64,000 bases of DNA from an uncultured bacterium (GTDB lineage: Bacteria > Bacillota_I > Bacilli_A > RFN20 > CAG-826): the NCBI GenBank assembly GCA_949297805.1, contig CASFTG010000001.1, forward strand, positions 372,001 through 436,000. Direction: 5' to 3'. Shown here one piece after another: positions 52,196-61,335 of the stretch. Under the pieces are notes generated by a model that worked only from the letters and a program-made list of their open reading frames with translations, did no database searches and was not told the origin of the DNA. Made by a program: the position numbers and the translations under genes. Every line of letters starts with the position of its first letter. Positions within the stretch are counted from its first letter, which is position 1.

Positions 52196-53130
52196 AAGGC
52201 GAATCCATTCCTTAAAGCGGACTTATATGACAATACGAGGTTATGCTCGTGGTTAGGAATAAATAGCTTGCGGTTCCTTTCGATTATCTTGCCTAAGAAG
52301 GGTTTGGGAGCCAATTTATCTTTCTTATGGGCGTTGCAATCATGGCAAGCCAAGACGAAGTTCCAGTCCTGGTTGTCCTTAATGAAGGACCAAGGGACGA
52401 AGTGATCGACCTCAATTCGGGAGAGGGGTTTGCCGCAGTAGAAGCAGACCCTTGGCTCACCTTTGCTAAGCAACTCATCCCTAAACTTATTGAGCGCGAT
52501 CCGTTCGGGTTCTTCGTCTAACTTTGATGAGAGGTTAGCGATCTTCTCATGCCTTATATCCAAGATGTTCTCGGTCCACCTGATCCAGGCATAGAAGTTG
52601 ATCTTCTCTAAGGCGTCTTTATAGTCGCAAAGGAACTTATAGGACTCGAGGGTGAAGAAGATGACCCGTTTGTTATTGTCATAGCCATAGATGGTGTTGT
52701 TGAAGTCGTCATAGAGGGCGTACATGACGTCTTTGGTTATCTGGTTCTTGGTGGCTTGGAGGTATTTGCTCCTTATGGTGTTATCCAAGACGTCGAAGTC
52801 GACGCCTTTGAGCAAGGGATCGATGGTCAGTTTATCGGCCTCGATTACCATGGTGCTGTTTCTTCCGTTCACGATCTGGGGGATATCGTATTTGGCCGAG
52901 AGGTTCCAATAGATCCGGGAGAATGATTCCGCTAGGTATTCATAGGGGAGGGCGATCATCTCCTCATAGTCATAGGCATTGAACAGGTTATCGAGGATGC
53001 ACTTAAAGAACACGTACTTATACGAGGTCACCTTCCGAGCATTGGAGTTAAGGCAATGCATGATGTCATTCATGTAGAAATGACCAGGGGGAGGGATGAC
53101 TATTGGGCCATAGGTGGGGTGGGTTGGCAT
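52183..53130 (-). CDS. HNH endonuclease
   Basis: 315 residues. The HNH fold is near the C-terminus: CFYCGKPL, then EVDHFVPWSFI, NFVLACHDCNAHK, so both zinc Cys pairs and the catalytic His are present. The N-terminal 200 residues are helical and unassigned. Paired with a SAM methyltransferase; a modification-cleavage system is possible but unproven. No ribosome site; a second Met (residue 20) is an alternative start. Confidence 0.8.
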   Translation of the reverse strand: MPTHPTYGPIVIPPPGHFYMNDIMHCLNSNARKVTSYKYVFFKCILDNLFNAYDYEEMIALPYEYLAESFSRIYWNLSAKYDIPQIVNGRNSTMVIEADKLTIDPLLKGVDFDVLDNTIRSKYLQATKNQITKDVMYALYDDFNNTIYGYDNNKRVIFFTLESYKFLCDYKDALEKINFYAWIRWTENILDIRHEKIANLSSKLDEEPERIALNKFRDELLSKGEPRVCFYCGKPLSRIEVDHFVPWSFIKDNQDWNFVLACHDCNAHKKDKLAPKPFLGKIIERNRKLFIPNHEHNLVLSYKSALRNGFALWTR

Positions 53131-53290
53131 AGGGGAATTGTATAACGGGATTGGGCTGAGGAGAATGCTTATGTCCTATAATGCTTAACTAATCCGAAAG
53201 ATCGGCTGGGCGATTCGTTAAACTTTTCGTCGTTTCTTTAATCCCCAGTTCGATCTTTTTACTGCCAATCGATGAGTATAAACTGTGCTT

Positions 53291-54565
53291 ATGACAAAAC
53301 TCGGCGAAATGCTTGCCAACAACGATGAAAAACTCATCCAGTTGCAACCGCGTTTGAAAAACGAAAATCCAAGTTGGTGGAGAAGACTATTTCTCAGTTT
53401 TACTTTTGAAGGGGATTTAATCCATTACATATTGACGCCGAAAACCACCGATCGGTTAGCTTCAAGGGAAAGAGAGTACTCGGCCGTTGGACTTCCGACT
53501 TGCCGAGAGATAGTCGAACGATATATTGCTCTCAACCCCAGCAAAACCGAATCGGTTATCAAGTTTTCAGGCCTTTTGTTTGGCCATAGATATTCATCAA
53601 GGGATATTTGCTCGCTGGCCAATAACCATAATGAGAACCTCGGAATGTATATGGGGGTTGATGAGGAGGGGCGGGCAGTGGCCATCTTAAAAGCCACCAT
53701 TAACGGCGGATCCTATCGCAAGGAACGTTATGACGATGAATGGCTTGATTCCGAAAGAACAAAACTTCGTTATTGCCTCCAGAGGGAGCCGGCAACGAGC
53801 AATTTTGAATTTTCAAAGAAAGAAAATAGGGCAATATTTGATGGTTTGATTACCGATATGCCTGTCACCATCTATTTATTTGTGAATTATCCAAAAGAAT
53901 CGGATTACGAATATGTCGGGACGTTTGAGGCAAATTCTTTGTCAGCTGATCGGAAGTCGTTTACCTTGGTTAAAACCGATAACCGAGCGGAAGAATCCAA
54001 TTTTTACGAATATGAACAGTTCGTTCGCGACTATATTTCGACCAATTTCAATAATATAGTCAGCAATACTCCGCTTCTTCTTGAAAGAGATTTACCGTCT
54101 GGCTTGACTATGGTGGCTTCTCAGAGATCTTTCAATGCTGCGCAAGGAAACCCCGACTATATTCAGTTGCAGAGAAAGTTAAAGATACTCGGGAACTTTG
54201 GCGAAGAGAAAGCTCTCCAGTTTGAAAGGGACCGGGTTAGCAAATTTGCTAAGGATTATGCTGAACAGGTTATTAGAGTTGATAACGACCGCGAAGGTTA
54301 TGATATTCGATCTTTTTGGCAAGATGGTAAGCAAATCCGCGAGCTTAAGCTCGAAGTCAAAACGACAACTGATGCAAACGGAATTAATCCGTTCTTTATG
54401 TCGGCAAATGAGTTCGACGTAATGAAACAATCGAGCAAGGATTATTGGCTATACCGTTTATTCAATATTCATTCGACAAGGCCTTCCTTCTATGCGTTAA
54501 AAGGCAACGTTGCCCAGAAAGTTATCTTTAAGCCTTCCGAATACGCGTGCTATTTGGCAAATTGA
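53291..54565 (+). CDS. DUF3883-domain nuclease-like protein (restriction type)
   Basis: 424 residues. The C-terminal 120 residues match DUF3883: FGEEKALQFERDR, REGYDIRSF, LKLEVKTTT with the E-x-K core, and NEFDVMKQSSKDYWLYRLF. DUF3883 is a nuclease-like domain common in McrB/restriction proteins. The N-terminus is unassigned, perhaps a modified-base sensor. TATAAA lies eight bases before the ATG and no ribosome site is present, suggesting a leaderless message. Confidence 0.75.
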   Translation: MTKLGEMLANNDEKLIQLQPRLKNENPSWWRRLFLSFTFEGDLIHYILTPKTTDRLASREREYSAVGLPTCREIVERYIALNPSKTESVIKFSGLLFGHRYSSRDICSLANNHNENLGMYMGVDEEGRAVAILKATINGGSYRKERYDDEWLDSERTKLRYCLQREPATSNFEFSKKENRAIFDGLITDMPVTIYLFVNYPKESDYEYVGTFEANSLSADRKSFTLVKTDNRAEESNFYEYEQFVRDYISTNFNNIVSNTPLLLERDLPSGLTMVASQRSFNAAQGNPDYIQLQRKLKILGNFGEEKALQFERDRVSKFAKDYAEQVIRVDNDREGYDIRSFWQDGKQIRELKLEVKTTTDANGINPFFMSANEFDVMKQSSKDYWLYRLFNIHSTRPSFYALKGNVAQKVIFKPSEYACYLAN

Positions 54566-54626
54566 TAGTAATCATTGGCCTATTGCCAAATGGCCGAGTT
54601 CTTCGGATTCAAACTCTAATACCGTT

Positions 54627-55448
54627 CTAGAATAAGTAGTATTGCGATGCCGCTTTCTGCTTAAGGCTTTGGAATTTTGCTAGCTCTTGTAAATCGCTAT
54701 TGTGAATCGCGCTGTCTTCCAAGTAGCGTTCGATTTGATTAATAAGTTGTTTATTCGCGTCTCTTCTAAGCGTCTTTGTCCCGTAATGCACCATCCGATG
54801 GCAATTAGGGCAAAGGGAGACGACATTGAAGATATCGTCGTCGCCGCCATCGGATAGGGGTCCGATATGATGACATTCGAAATAAAGATTGCCGGACTCG
54901 GTCAGGAAGGTAGGCTTGCCACAATGATCGCATTTTCCATCGGCCCGTCTGAAGGCAATGCTCTTAACGATTGTGAGTCTCTTCCTGACCAAGGTTAGTT
55001 TTCGTTCGCCTAAGGCCGCATCCACTTGATGAATAACCTGTCCCAGTTTATCGATGAGTTCGTCATAGGCATCGTTGAGTATCTCGTCGTTCCGGGTTTG
55101 CTTCATCTCGATCATTTCATCGACTGTGGCGCGATTCAGCAGCATATCCAAGTAATGCTTGATGGCTGAGGATATCGTTCGATTGCCGCGGAAATTCAAA
55201 TCCGACAGGCAGGACTTATGGTTCATGATTGATTTATAAATCTCACTTACCAAAACTGGTTCATCGATATCGTAGATGGTTTGCCCGCGGAAGATATATC
55301 CGTCACGGATTAAGCCATCGGTGATGCTATCCATCGCGTTAAGATAGGAACGAACTGATGATGCCGAAAGGTGATCGCCAGGTTTCGTCTTGGGGGTGAC
55401 GCAGCTTTCGAGGTAATGCTTGTAGGCTTTAACCCGTTGCTCGTTCAT
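54627..55448 (-). CDS. HNH endonuclease
   Basis: 273 residues from ATG at 55448; the frame is open further but that part would overlap the divergent gene. HNH site at the end: CDHCGKPTF, YFECHHIGPLSDGGDD, NVVSLCPNCHRMVH. The helical N-terminal half is unassigned. Divergent from the PLD gene with 83 bases between, so they may share control. Confidence 0.8.
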   Translation of the reverse strand: MNEQRVKAYKHYLESCVTPKTKPGDHLSASSVRSYLNAMDSITDGLIRDGYIFRGQTIYDIDEPVLVSEIYKSIMNHKSCLSDLNFRGNRTISSAIKHYLDMLLNRATVDEMIEMKQTRNDEILNDAYDELIDKLGQVIHQVDAALGERKLTLVRKRLTIVKSIAFRRADGKCDHCGKPTFLTESGNLYFECHHIGPLSDGGDDDIFNVVSLCPNCHRMVHYGTKTLRRDANKQLINQIERYLEDSAIHNSDLQELAKFQSLKQKAASQYYLF

Positions 55449-55531
55449 AGAGCTAAGCTTAGCAGCTTCGCAGCAACCTTCAACAAAACGATATCTTTCT
55501 CCTTGACTGACAGGATAAAATAATCCGGTAC

Positions 55532-56287
55532 ATGATCTCCGTCTTGTCCACTCCAACATCCGAGGCCTTCTTCTCCTTGTTAGGCCAATGCACCTCCTCG
55601 GTTTTCCTGTGCTCTCCCTTTATCAAAGAGCCAGTGGCCAATCGAATAATCAAGACGGTTAAACCCTCAGTCGATATTCAGGTTTTGTCTAGATGCCGGC
55701 TCGATACCTTTGCTTCCGAAGCCAGTGACTTATCGGCTATAAGGAAACTGGTTGATCATCATATCGGGGTCGCTTCCGATCCTTTATTGCATGCCAAGGT
55801 CTATGTCTTCGATGACAAGAAAGCTATCCTAGGATCGGCTAACCTCACCCCCAGCGGGCTCTCCCATAACGATGAGATATCCTTGCTATTCGACGATGAG
55901 GCGACCATCAGAACGCTTAAGGGACAGTTCGATTATCTATTAGGCCGGTCATCGATTCTCTCCAGTTTCGACTTGGATTATTTCGCCGAAAACCTTGATC
56001 GGGTTAGGCCCTTAGTTAGTGATGGCGAGGCAGAGAACTTGCCTTTAGGCTATGGCGATATCCTCTCCAGCTTAAGCGGCTGGGAACAGGATGTCTTCCG
56101 TTTCCTCAACGGGCTTAACCATCGGTTCTCCCTTGAGGAGGCGTATGGTGGGGAAGCGATGCTATCCGCCATCCATCCCGATAACCACCACATCAAGGAT
56201 AAGATAAGACAGGTATTGCAGTATCTCCGCAACAAGGGATTGATATCCTTCCTCGGGAGAGGACAATACCAGCGACTATGGCTATGA
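55532..56287 (+). CDS. Phospholipase D-fold nuclease-like protein
   Basis: 251 residues. One HKD motif HAKVYVFDDKKAILGSANLT (PLDc_2), typical of PLD-fold nucleases that work as dimers. The C-terminal 75 residues form a winged helix (YLRNKGLISFLGRGQYQRLWL). Overlaps the ASCH gene by four bases. Likely part of a restriction or defence cluster. Confidence 0.85.
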   Translation: MISVLSTPTSEAFFSLLGQCTSSVFLCSPFIKEPVANRIIKTVKPSVDIQVLSRCRLDTFASEASDLSAIRKLVDHHIGVASDPLLHAKVYVFDDKKAILGSANLTPSGLSHNDEISLLFDDEATIRTLKGQFDYLLGRSSILSSFDLDYFAENLDRVRPLVSDGEAENLPLGYGDILSSLSGWEQDVFRFLNGLNHRFSLEEAYGGEAMLSAIHPDNHHIKDKIRQVLQYLRNKGLISFLGRGQYQRLWL

Positions 56288-56628
56288 CCTACCAATACAC
56301 TTTATATAACGAACCATTCCAAGCCATTAAGGATGGCTATAAGAACGTCGAGATGCGCCTATACGATGAGAAGCGGCAATTGCTCTCTATCGGTGACTAT
56401 ATCATCTTCGTCAATAAAACCAATGGCGAATCCATCGAGGCGGCGGTTAAAGGACTAACGCGATACAAGAACTTCGATGAGCTCTATGCCGCTTATCCGG
56501 ATAAGACGGTCATCGGTTATAAACCGGGTAAAGTTGCTGACCCAAAGGATATGCTTCGTTATTACAGCGAAGCCTCGATCAAGAAGTGGGGCGCCTTGGC
56601 GATCGAGATTGAGGTGGCGGAGCGATAG
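56284..56628 (+). CDS. ASCH-domain protein
   Basis: 114 residues, starting at the ATGA overlap (an ATG six bases earlier is also in frame). ASCH signature: YNEPFQAIKDGYKNVEMRLYDEKR-like start (GYKNVEMRL) then GDYIIFV. Binds or processes a nucleotide or RNA. Coupled to the PLD nuclease; a second ASCH next to a nuclease in this window. Confidence 0.85.
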   Translation: MTYQYTLYNEPFQAIKDGYKNVEMRLYDEKRQLLSIGDYIIFVNKTNGESIEAAVKGLTRYKNFDELYAAYPDKTVIGYKPGKVADPKDMLRYYSEASIKKWGALAIEIEVAER

Positions 56629-56987
56629 GCGGATTATTTGGCTCGGCGCTCCCAAAAGCCATCTAATCTCCCCATAATATATAACCTAATAAGCATCTAG
56701 CAGATTTAGGCGACTAATAAAAGATTGATTCCATTGATGGTTTGATTTTCTATCTTTGATTGCCAAGGCCTTCTTGTTTCTAGCCATTTGAGTTGCTTGT
56801 AGGCTGGAAAGAACGGCTTCACCCTCTAAAATCGCTCAACCCTAACTATTTACAGATATATAAGAAAGTATGTAACAATTATGATTGTTTGCTTATAGAC
56901 GTTAATAATATGGACATAATTTCAACTGTAGATTCCAAAAATCTTTCTGAATAGTCTTTTAGCTAAACCCATGCTAAACTAATCTCG
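56629..56987 (+). other. Intergenic stretch without a gene
   Basis: 360 A+T-rich bases. The only element is TAAACT seven bases before the MGMT ATG, a possible -10 of a leaderless message. No repeats, terminator or RNA gene found. Confidence 0.5.
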
Positions 56988-57449
56988 ATGAACGTCTCCC
57001 TATACGATACTCCAATCGGTCCCTTGCTCATCGCTTCTAAAGATGGCGAGCTGTCTTTTGTCGGTTCCCCATCGGCCCATCTTGATTGGCTAAATGAGGG
57101 CACTCGGCAAAGGGATCCCGCCATCGACTCAGCCATCGCGTGGCTCGATGCTTACTTTGCTGGTCACCCTTATTCTTTCCCTATACCCGATGGGCTGGAT
57201 GTCACTCCTTTTCAACGACGGGTCTATTGGGCTTTATTGGCCATCCCTTACGGGTCAACCATCACTTATTCTGAACTTGGGAAGATGATCGGTTGCCGTG
57301 GGGCGCGGGCCATTGGGCACGCCCTCCACGATAACCCCTTATTGCTGATGATTCCCTGTCACCGGGTCCTAGCCAAAAACGGGCTCGGTGGTTATGCTGC
57401 CGGAATCGACAATAAGCGTTATTTGCTTCATCATGAAGGGAGCTTATGA
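56988..57449 (+). CDS. ogt: Methylated-DNA--[protein]-cysteine S-methyltransferase
   Basis: 153 residues. Repairs O6-methylguanine by transferring the methyl to its active Cys, here in LLLMIPCHRVLAKNG. The wing helix region ITYSELGKMIG is also conserved. Overlaps the next gene by four bases; an AlkA-type glycosylase follows, so this is a small alkylation-repair group. Confidence 0.95.
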   Translation: MNVSLYDTPIGPLLIASKDGELSFVGSPSAHLDWLNEGTRQRDPAIDSAIAWLDAYFAGHPYSFPIPDGLDVTPFQRRVYWALLAIPYGSTITYSELGKMIGCRGARAIGHALHDNPLLLMIPCHRVLAKNGLGGYAAGIDNKRYLLHHEGSL

Positions 57450-57925
57450 AACAGCTTAATCCTGAACTATTGAAAGGCTTAACCCGTTCCTTGTTGGACC
57501 AAGAAGACGAGACGAAGAATGATCCGACCCTGGTCTATTGGGCGAAGCAAGTCATCAAGAATAAGAATATCGAGGATGAAGCCCATTGCTTCTTATTGTT
57601 CGCCGCCTTCAATTATCTCAACGCCGCGGTCAAGCGGGATAAATCCATCGGCTATTACTTCAAGTCGGTATTCAAGCAAGTCGTCCCTTTATTGGATGGC
57701 AATGGCTTCGACATCGCCTTCTCCCTTAATAAGGACGATAACGGTCCTGTCCTCTATGTCGAATTCGAAGGTTGTTTCCAATTCTCCTTCCATAATCCCA
57801 ATATCAAGGAAATCCAAAACCAAAAGGAACTGGTCTTCGATGGGATAAGGAAACAGCCGAAAGCCGGTTATATCCTTCGGCAAGCCCGCCTATTTATAAG
57901 TGCCCGCGATCTCCCAGAAGTATAA
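57446..57925 (+). CDS. Hypothetical protein coupled to MGMT
   Basis: 159 residues, soluble. No domain recognised; features include YVEFEGCFQFSFHNPN. Coupled by ATGA to the repair gene, and its end overlaps the convergent glycosylase gene by 36 bases. Confidence 0.7.
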   Translation: MKQLNPELLKGLTRSLLDQEDETKNDPTLVYWAKQVIKNKNIEDEAHCFLLFAAFNYLNAAVKRDKSIGYYFKSVFKQVVPLLDGNGFDIAFSLNKDDNGPVLYVEFEGCFQFSFHNPNIKEIQNQKELVFDGIRKQPKAGYILRQARLFISARDLPEV

Positions 57926-58489
57926 GGAGGCTAATGATAAGTAGGGCGATAACCGCTTTCTTATCCTTTCAAAACGAAGAGGCGATAGGCTCTTATACCC
58001 ATAGACCATCATTATCCCTTTTCTGATTCCATAATCCCCATAGCTTAGGATGCTTTTTCTCTCTAGACAGAAGAGGAGGAACATCTCGGCCGTCCATCGC
58101 CCGATCCCCTTAACCGCGGATAGCTCCTCGATTATTTCTTCATCGCTTAAAAGGGCTAACCTTTCTTTATCTAGTCTCCCTGTCTTCGCTAAACGGGCGA
58201 TTTCCTTTAAGGTCATACCCTTTCTTTCCGATATCCCTAACTCGCGGAGCTCACTGATATCCATCTTCAATATCGAATCGGGATTGAGATAGGGCTCGAC
58301 CCGGCGGAGGATGCCGAGCAAAGCCTTATTCGATATCTGCTGCCCGATGATCTGGCGGCTAAGCGAGCCAAACGGGTCGAGCCAGACCTCTTTGTAAATA
58401 TGAGGGATGTTCTCTATGGCTTTCGCCAAGATCGGATCCTTGGCCTTCAAGGCATTCAGTTCTTCTTCGGTATAAGGGTAATAATCCAT
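57890..58489 (-). CDS. alkA: DNA-3-methyladenine glycosylase of the HhH-GPD superfamily
   Basis: 199 residues. Removes alkylated bases. IIGQQISNKA and the helix-hairpin-helix with catalytic Asp (AVKGIGRWTAEMFLLFCL ... YGDYGIRKG) are clear. Short, lacking the N-terminal domain of E. coli AlkA, as is usual in Firmicutes (YfjP/MAG type). Confidence 0.9.
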   Translation of the reverse strand: MDYYPYTEEELNALKAKDPILAKAIENIPHIYKEVWLDPFGSLSRQIIGQQISNKALLGILRRVEPYLNPDSILKMDISELRELGISERKGMTLKEIARLAKTGRLDKERLALLSDEEIIEELSAVKGIGRWTAEMFLLFCLERKSILSYGDYGIRKGIMMVYGYKSLSPLRFERIRKRLSPYLSLASLYFWEIAGTYK

Positions 58490-58532
58490 AACTGTTCCTA
58501 TCTTACCAAAGAAGGAGTAACCTTCCCTTGTT

Positions 58533-59330
58533 ATGCGTTACATCCATTGTCCATCGGGCATGAAGATCCCTTATATCGGCTTCGGGACCTATACCCTGAC
58601 TGAGGCAGACATCGAAGCCGTTATCCCGTCTGCTTATCGTACCGGTTACCGCCTCTTCGACTGCGCGCAGTATTATGGCAACGAATCTGCCCTCGGCCGG
58701 GTCATCAAGGAATATAACTTACCCCGGAATCGTCTCTTCCTCTCGACCAAGGTACATCCCGATATTAGGACCTATGAGGAGGCGAAGCAAGCGATTGAGC
58801 AAAGCCTAAAAGACCTTCAAGTCGATTATCTTGATCTTTTGCTTCTGCATAGCCCAAATCCTTTAGATAAGTTAGACGAGGACCATACCCCTTATTATGA
58901 GTCGAACCACGAGGTTTATAAGGCGATGGAAGAGGCCTATAAGGAAGGCAAGGCCAAATACCTTGGGGTCTCGAACTTCGGTATCGATGATCTAAAGGAT
59001 CTCCTATCCCATAGCCAAGTCAAAATATCGGTTAACCAGGTCAAGCTCCATCCCCATCATGTTAATCAGGACTTATTGGAGTATTGCAAGGGCAAAGGGA
59101 TCTTGATCGAGGCTTATAGCCCCTTAGGCTCGGGTGGCCTTTTAGCCGACCCGGGGCTAAAGGAAATCGCCGATAACCATGGAGTAAACCCAGCCAATAT
59201 CTGCCTCTCCTTCGTCCATCAATTAGGATGCCTCCCCATCACCATGGCTAAGCAAGCGGAGTATATGGCCGCCAATTTAGCCGCTTCAACCGAACTGACC
59301 CCCGATGAGCTATACTCTTTGTTGCAATAA
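58533..59330 (+). CDS. Aldo/keto reductase
   Basis: 265 residues. NADPH-dependent carbonyl reductase barrel: IGFGTYTL, LFDCAQYYGNE (catalytic Asp and Tyr), STKVH (Lys), DYLDLLLLHSP, KYLGVSNF. Substrate unknown (methylglyoxal or similar aldehydes are common). No good ribosome site at the ATG. Confidence 0.92.
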   Translation: MRYIHCPSGMKIPYIGFGTYTLTEADIEAVIPSAYRTGYRLFDCAQYYGNESALGRVIKEYNLPRNRLFLSTKVHPDIRTYEEAKQAIEQSLKDLQVDYLDLLLLHSPNPLDKLDEDHTPYYESNHEVYKAMEEAYKEGKAKYLGVSNFGIDDLKDLLSHSQVKISVNQVKLHPHHVNQDLLEYCKGKGILIEAYSPLGSGGLLADPGLKEIADNHGVNPANICLSFVHQLGCLPITMAKQAEYMAANLAASTELTPDELYSLLQ

Positions 59331-59376
59331 ATAATGGGCATGGTATGGTTTGCCCGTTGACTGAACTCGAGGATTT

Positions 59377-60150
59377 ATGAAGAAATACCTATTGTTACTC
59401 CCCTTGGTCTTGCTCGCTGCCTCTTGCCGTGAGCATGCCTCCACCTCTTCCGTTTCGGAAGAGTCGACCCCGGAATCGACGCCGATTGAGAGCACCACCC
59501 CCTCGGTTTCGATCCCCGACATCGATACCACCAAAGCCTTTACATCGCTCCGCGCCGACGTCTTGGCCTTCAAAGGGCAATTGAGCTATAAGGTCGAGAA
59601 AGAGAACGGCACCGTCTTGCAGGAAACCCTCACCTCGATCGAATCGATCTTCGCCGATGGCTCCTATTCCTATTTACGGGAATACGATGAAAACGGAACC
59701 ATTTTCCTTTCCCAGGATTACGCCGACGAGGAAGGCTATGCCTATACCTATGACGAAAATGGGGAGCAGGCCTATTACGTCTATGAGGAGGATGAGTCCT
59801 TGGTCAAGTTCACCGACCTTTGCCCCCCGATGTTCAAGATGCTGGCCTCTTCCTTAGCCCATCCCCAGGCCGACGGGACCTTGTTACTTACCTTCTCGAC
59901 CAATGAGGTCAATTACCAATACAAGCTCGAGATCCTCGCCTTATTGACCGGGCGGGGGGATCTGCCGACCGATGGGGACTTCGTCTTCACCCTTACCGAT
60001 GGGGTGATCGACGGGGGAAGTTATACCGCTTCCCAAACCGGGATGGTCAAGATCAATGGGATTAATATCATGGCCACCATCACCTCGGTCTATGACTTCG
60101 ATATCTGCGACGCCAGCGACATCGACTTCACCCCGAACTTCGCCGAATAA
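59377..60150 (+). CDS. Lipoprotein of unknown function
   Basis: 257 residues. Signal MKKYLLLLPLVLLAASC with lipobox Cys at 17, then a Ser/Thr/Pro/Glu linker, then an acidic beta-rich domain rich in Tyr. No family recognised; a surface-exposed, membrane-tethered protein. Confidence 0.8.
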   Translation: MKKYLLLLPLVLLAASCREHASTSSVSEESTPESTPIESTTPSVSIPDIDTTKAFTSLRADVLAFKGQLSYKVEKENGTVLQETLTSIESIFADGSYSYLREYDENGTIFLSQDYADEEGYAYTYDENGEQAYYVYEEDESLVKFTDLCPPMFKMLASSLAHPQADGTLLLTFSTNEVNYQYKLEILALLTGRGDLPTDGDFVFTLTDGVIDGGSYTASQTGMVKINGINIMATITSVYDFDICDASDIDFTPNFAE

Positions 60151-60167
60151 GCCCCCCTTATCAATCT

Positions 60168-60194
60168 AGGCCAGCCCTCGTCGGTTGGCCTTTT
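60168..60194 (+). terminator. Terminator after the lipoprotein
   Basis: 9-bp stem AGGCCAGCC / GGTTGGCCT (one G-T) followed by TTTTC. Confidence 0.8.
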
Positions 60195-60322
60195 CTTATT
60201 CAAGGTCACTAAAAAGGCTAGTAGGAGATTCAAAACTAAATAAAAAGGCATTATCTAGTAGCCAAATAACTATAACGAGAAATTTTAAAACCTAGGCGAT
60301 TAATGCTTTATATTTGATTATT

Positions 60323-60382
60323 TACTTCGCCAACTTCTCTATTCACTTCTCTTTACTTCACAAATACTTCACGATACTTCAC
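60323..60382 (-). repeat. Array G: TACTTCAC repeated every 9-12 bp, inverse of array E
   Basis: ACTTC-containing units start at 60323, 60332, 60344, 60354, 60365 and 60375; the best read TACTTCAC, the complement of GTGAAGTA seen at 30172-30246. Lies in the 450-base gap before the AbiEi-like gene. An AATTGC / GCAATT inverted repeat (60566-60589) closer to that gene may be its operator. Confidence 0.7.
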
Positions 60383-60605
60383 TAAGTAGGGTTAGGTACT
60401 AAGCAGAAAAGAAGATTTGTCGAGTTTAGCCTAACTTCTATGGATAACCTTGGCTTATCGCCATTCCCTTGTTGGCTTTATCCCCCTTTATTCCCCGTCT
60501 AATCAAGTTATCACGTTCAAAAAACCATAGGGCAAGGAAGAAAGGGCTTGCCTTTTGCATATTCAAATTGCAAAATTATTTCGGCAATTGAGGAGCTAAT
60601 TAAAC

Positions 60606-61235
60606 ATGGCAGCAGAAAAGAAAATGGTCTTTGTCGAGAAGCTGAAGAAGAAATTCGGCTATGACGAGCCGATCTTCACTTCCGAGATCATCGACACCTT
60701 CCCTGAACTCTCCGTCGTCCGGGTCCACCAACTCATCCGGGCCGCCGAAGAGGAAGGGTATCTTAAGCGGTTCCAACACGGGATCCACTTCTTCCCGAGC
60801 GACAAAACCGCCAAACTCAACATCGGCCGCATCATCGAACGGAAATACGTCACCGATGGGAAAGACATATACGGCCTCTATGATGGCTTAATCAAACTCC
60901 TCCCCTCGATGTTCCGCGATCCGGAAACTAGGGAAGAGGAAGTCTACACCAACCGCGAAGGAAGACGGATGAGAGAAGTCATGATCGGCAATAAGCGGAT
61001 CATCATCCGGAAGTCGAGACTCAAGATCAACAACGAGAACTACAAAGCCTATGCCTTGCTCGAATGGCTGTCCCATCATAAATCGATCAACGCCAAGCTC
61101 CGCAAGGAAGTGACCGAATACCTCAACGAAGTCCAGCTGACCCGGCAAGACGTCTTCTCCCTCGCCGCCTATTTCCCCGGCAAGGCGATGAAGAATTTGA
61201 TTGCCGGTGGCCTGTTCGACTTATTAGCCGCCTAA
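60606..61235 (+). CDS. Solitary AbiEi-like winged-helix protein
   Basis: 209 residues, GAGGAG before the ATG. The N-terminal winged helix (EIIDTFPELSVVRVHQLIRAAEEEGYLKRF, ending GIHFFPSD) matches AbiEi in layout, and the C-terminal half is helical as in AbiEi, but the GYxLYNxLGLTTQ core is replaced. No AbiEii toxin is adjacent. Probably a transcription regulator derived from an antitoxin. Confidence 0.65.
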   Translation: MAAEKKMVFVEKLKKKFGYDEPIFTSEIIDTFPELSVVRVHQLIRAAEEEGYLKRFQHGIHFFPSDKTAKLNIGRIIERKYVTDGKDIYGLYDGLIKLLPSMFRDPETREEEVYTNREGRRMREVMIGNKRIIIRKSRLKINNENYKAYALLEWLSHHKSINAKLRKEVTEYLNEVQLTRQDVFSLAAYFPGKAMKNLIAGGLFDLLAA

Positions 61236-61256
61236 ACCACCTCCGGGTGGTTTTTT
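61235..61256 (+). terminator. Terminator after the AbiEi-like gene
   Basis: 7-bp stem AACCACC / GGTGGTT with six T. Confidence 0.85.
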
Positions 61257-61335
61257 CTTTGCTTGGTTAAATGTAAGCAAAACCGCCTTTTAATCGTTGA
61301 TTAACCAAAAGGAAAGTCTAATATATGCCTTTGCT

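Noticed and set aside
51602-53130. Classical restriction-modification system
   Set aside because: The methyltransferase lacks a DNA-MTase NPPY/DPPY or PCQ motif, so calling the HNH-MTase pair an R-M system is not justified.
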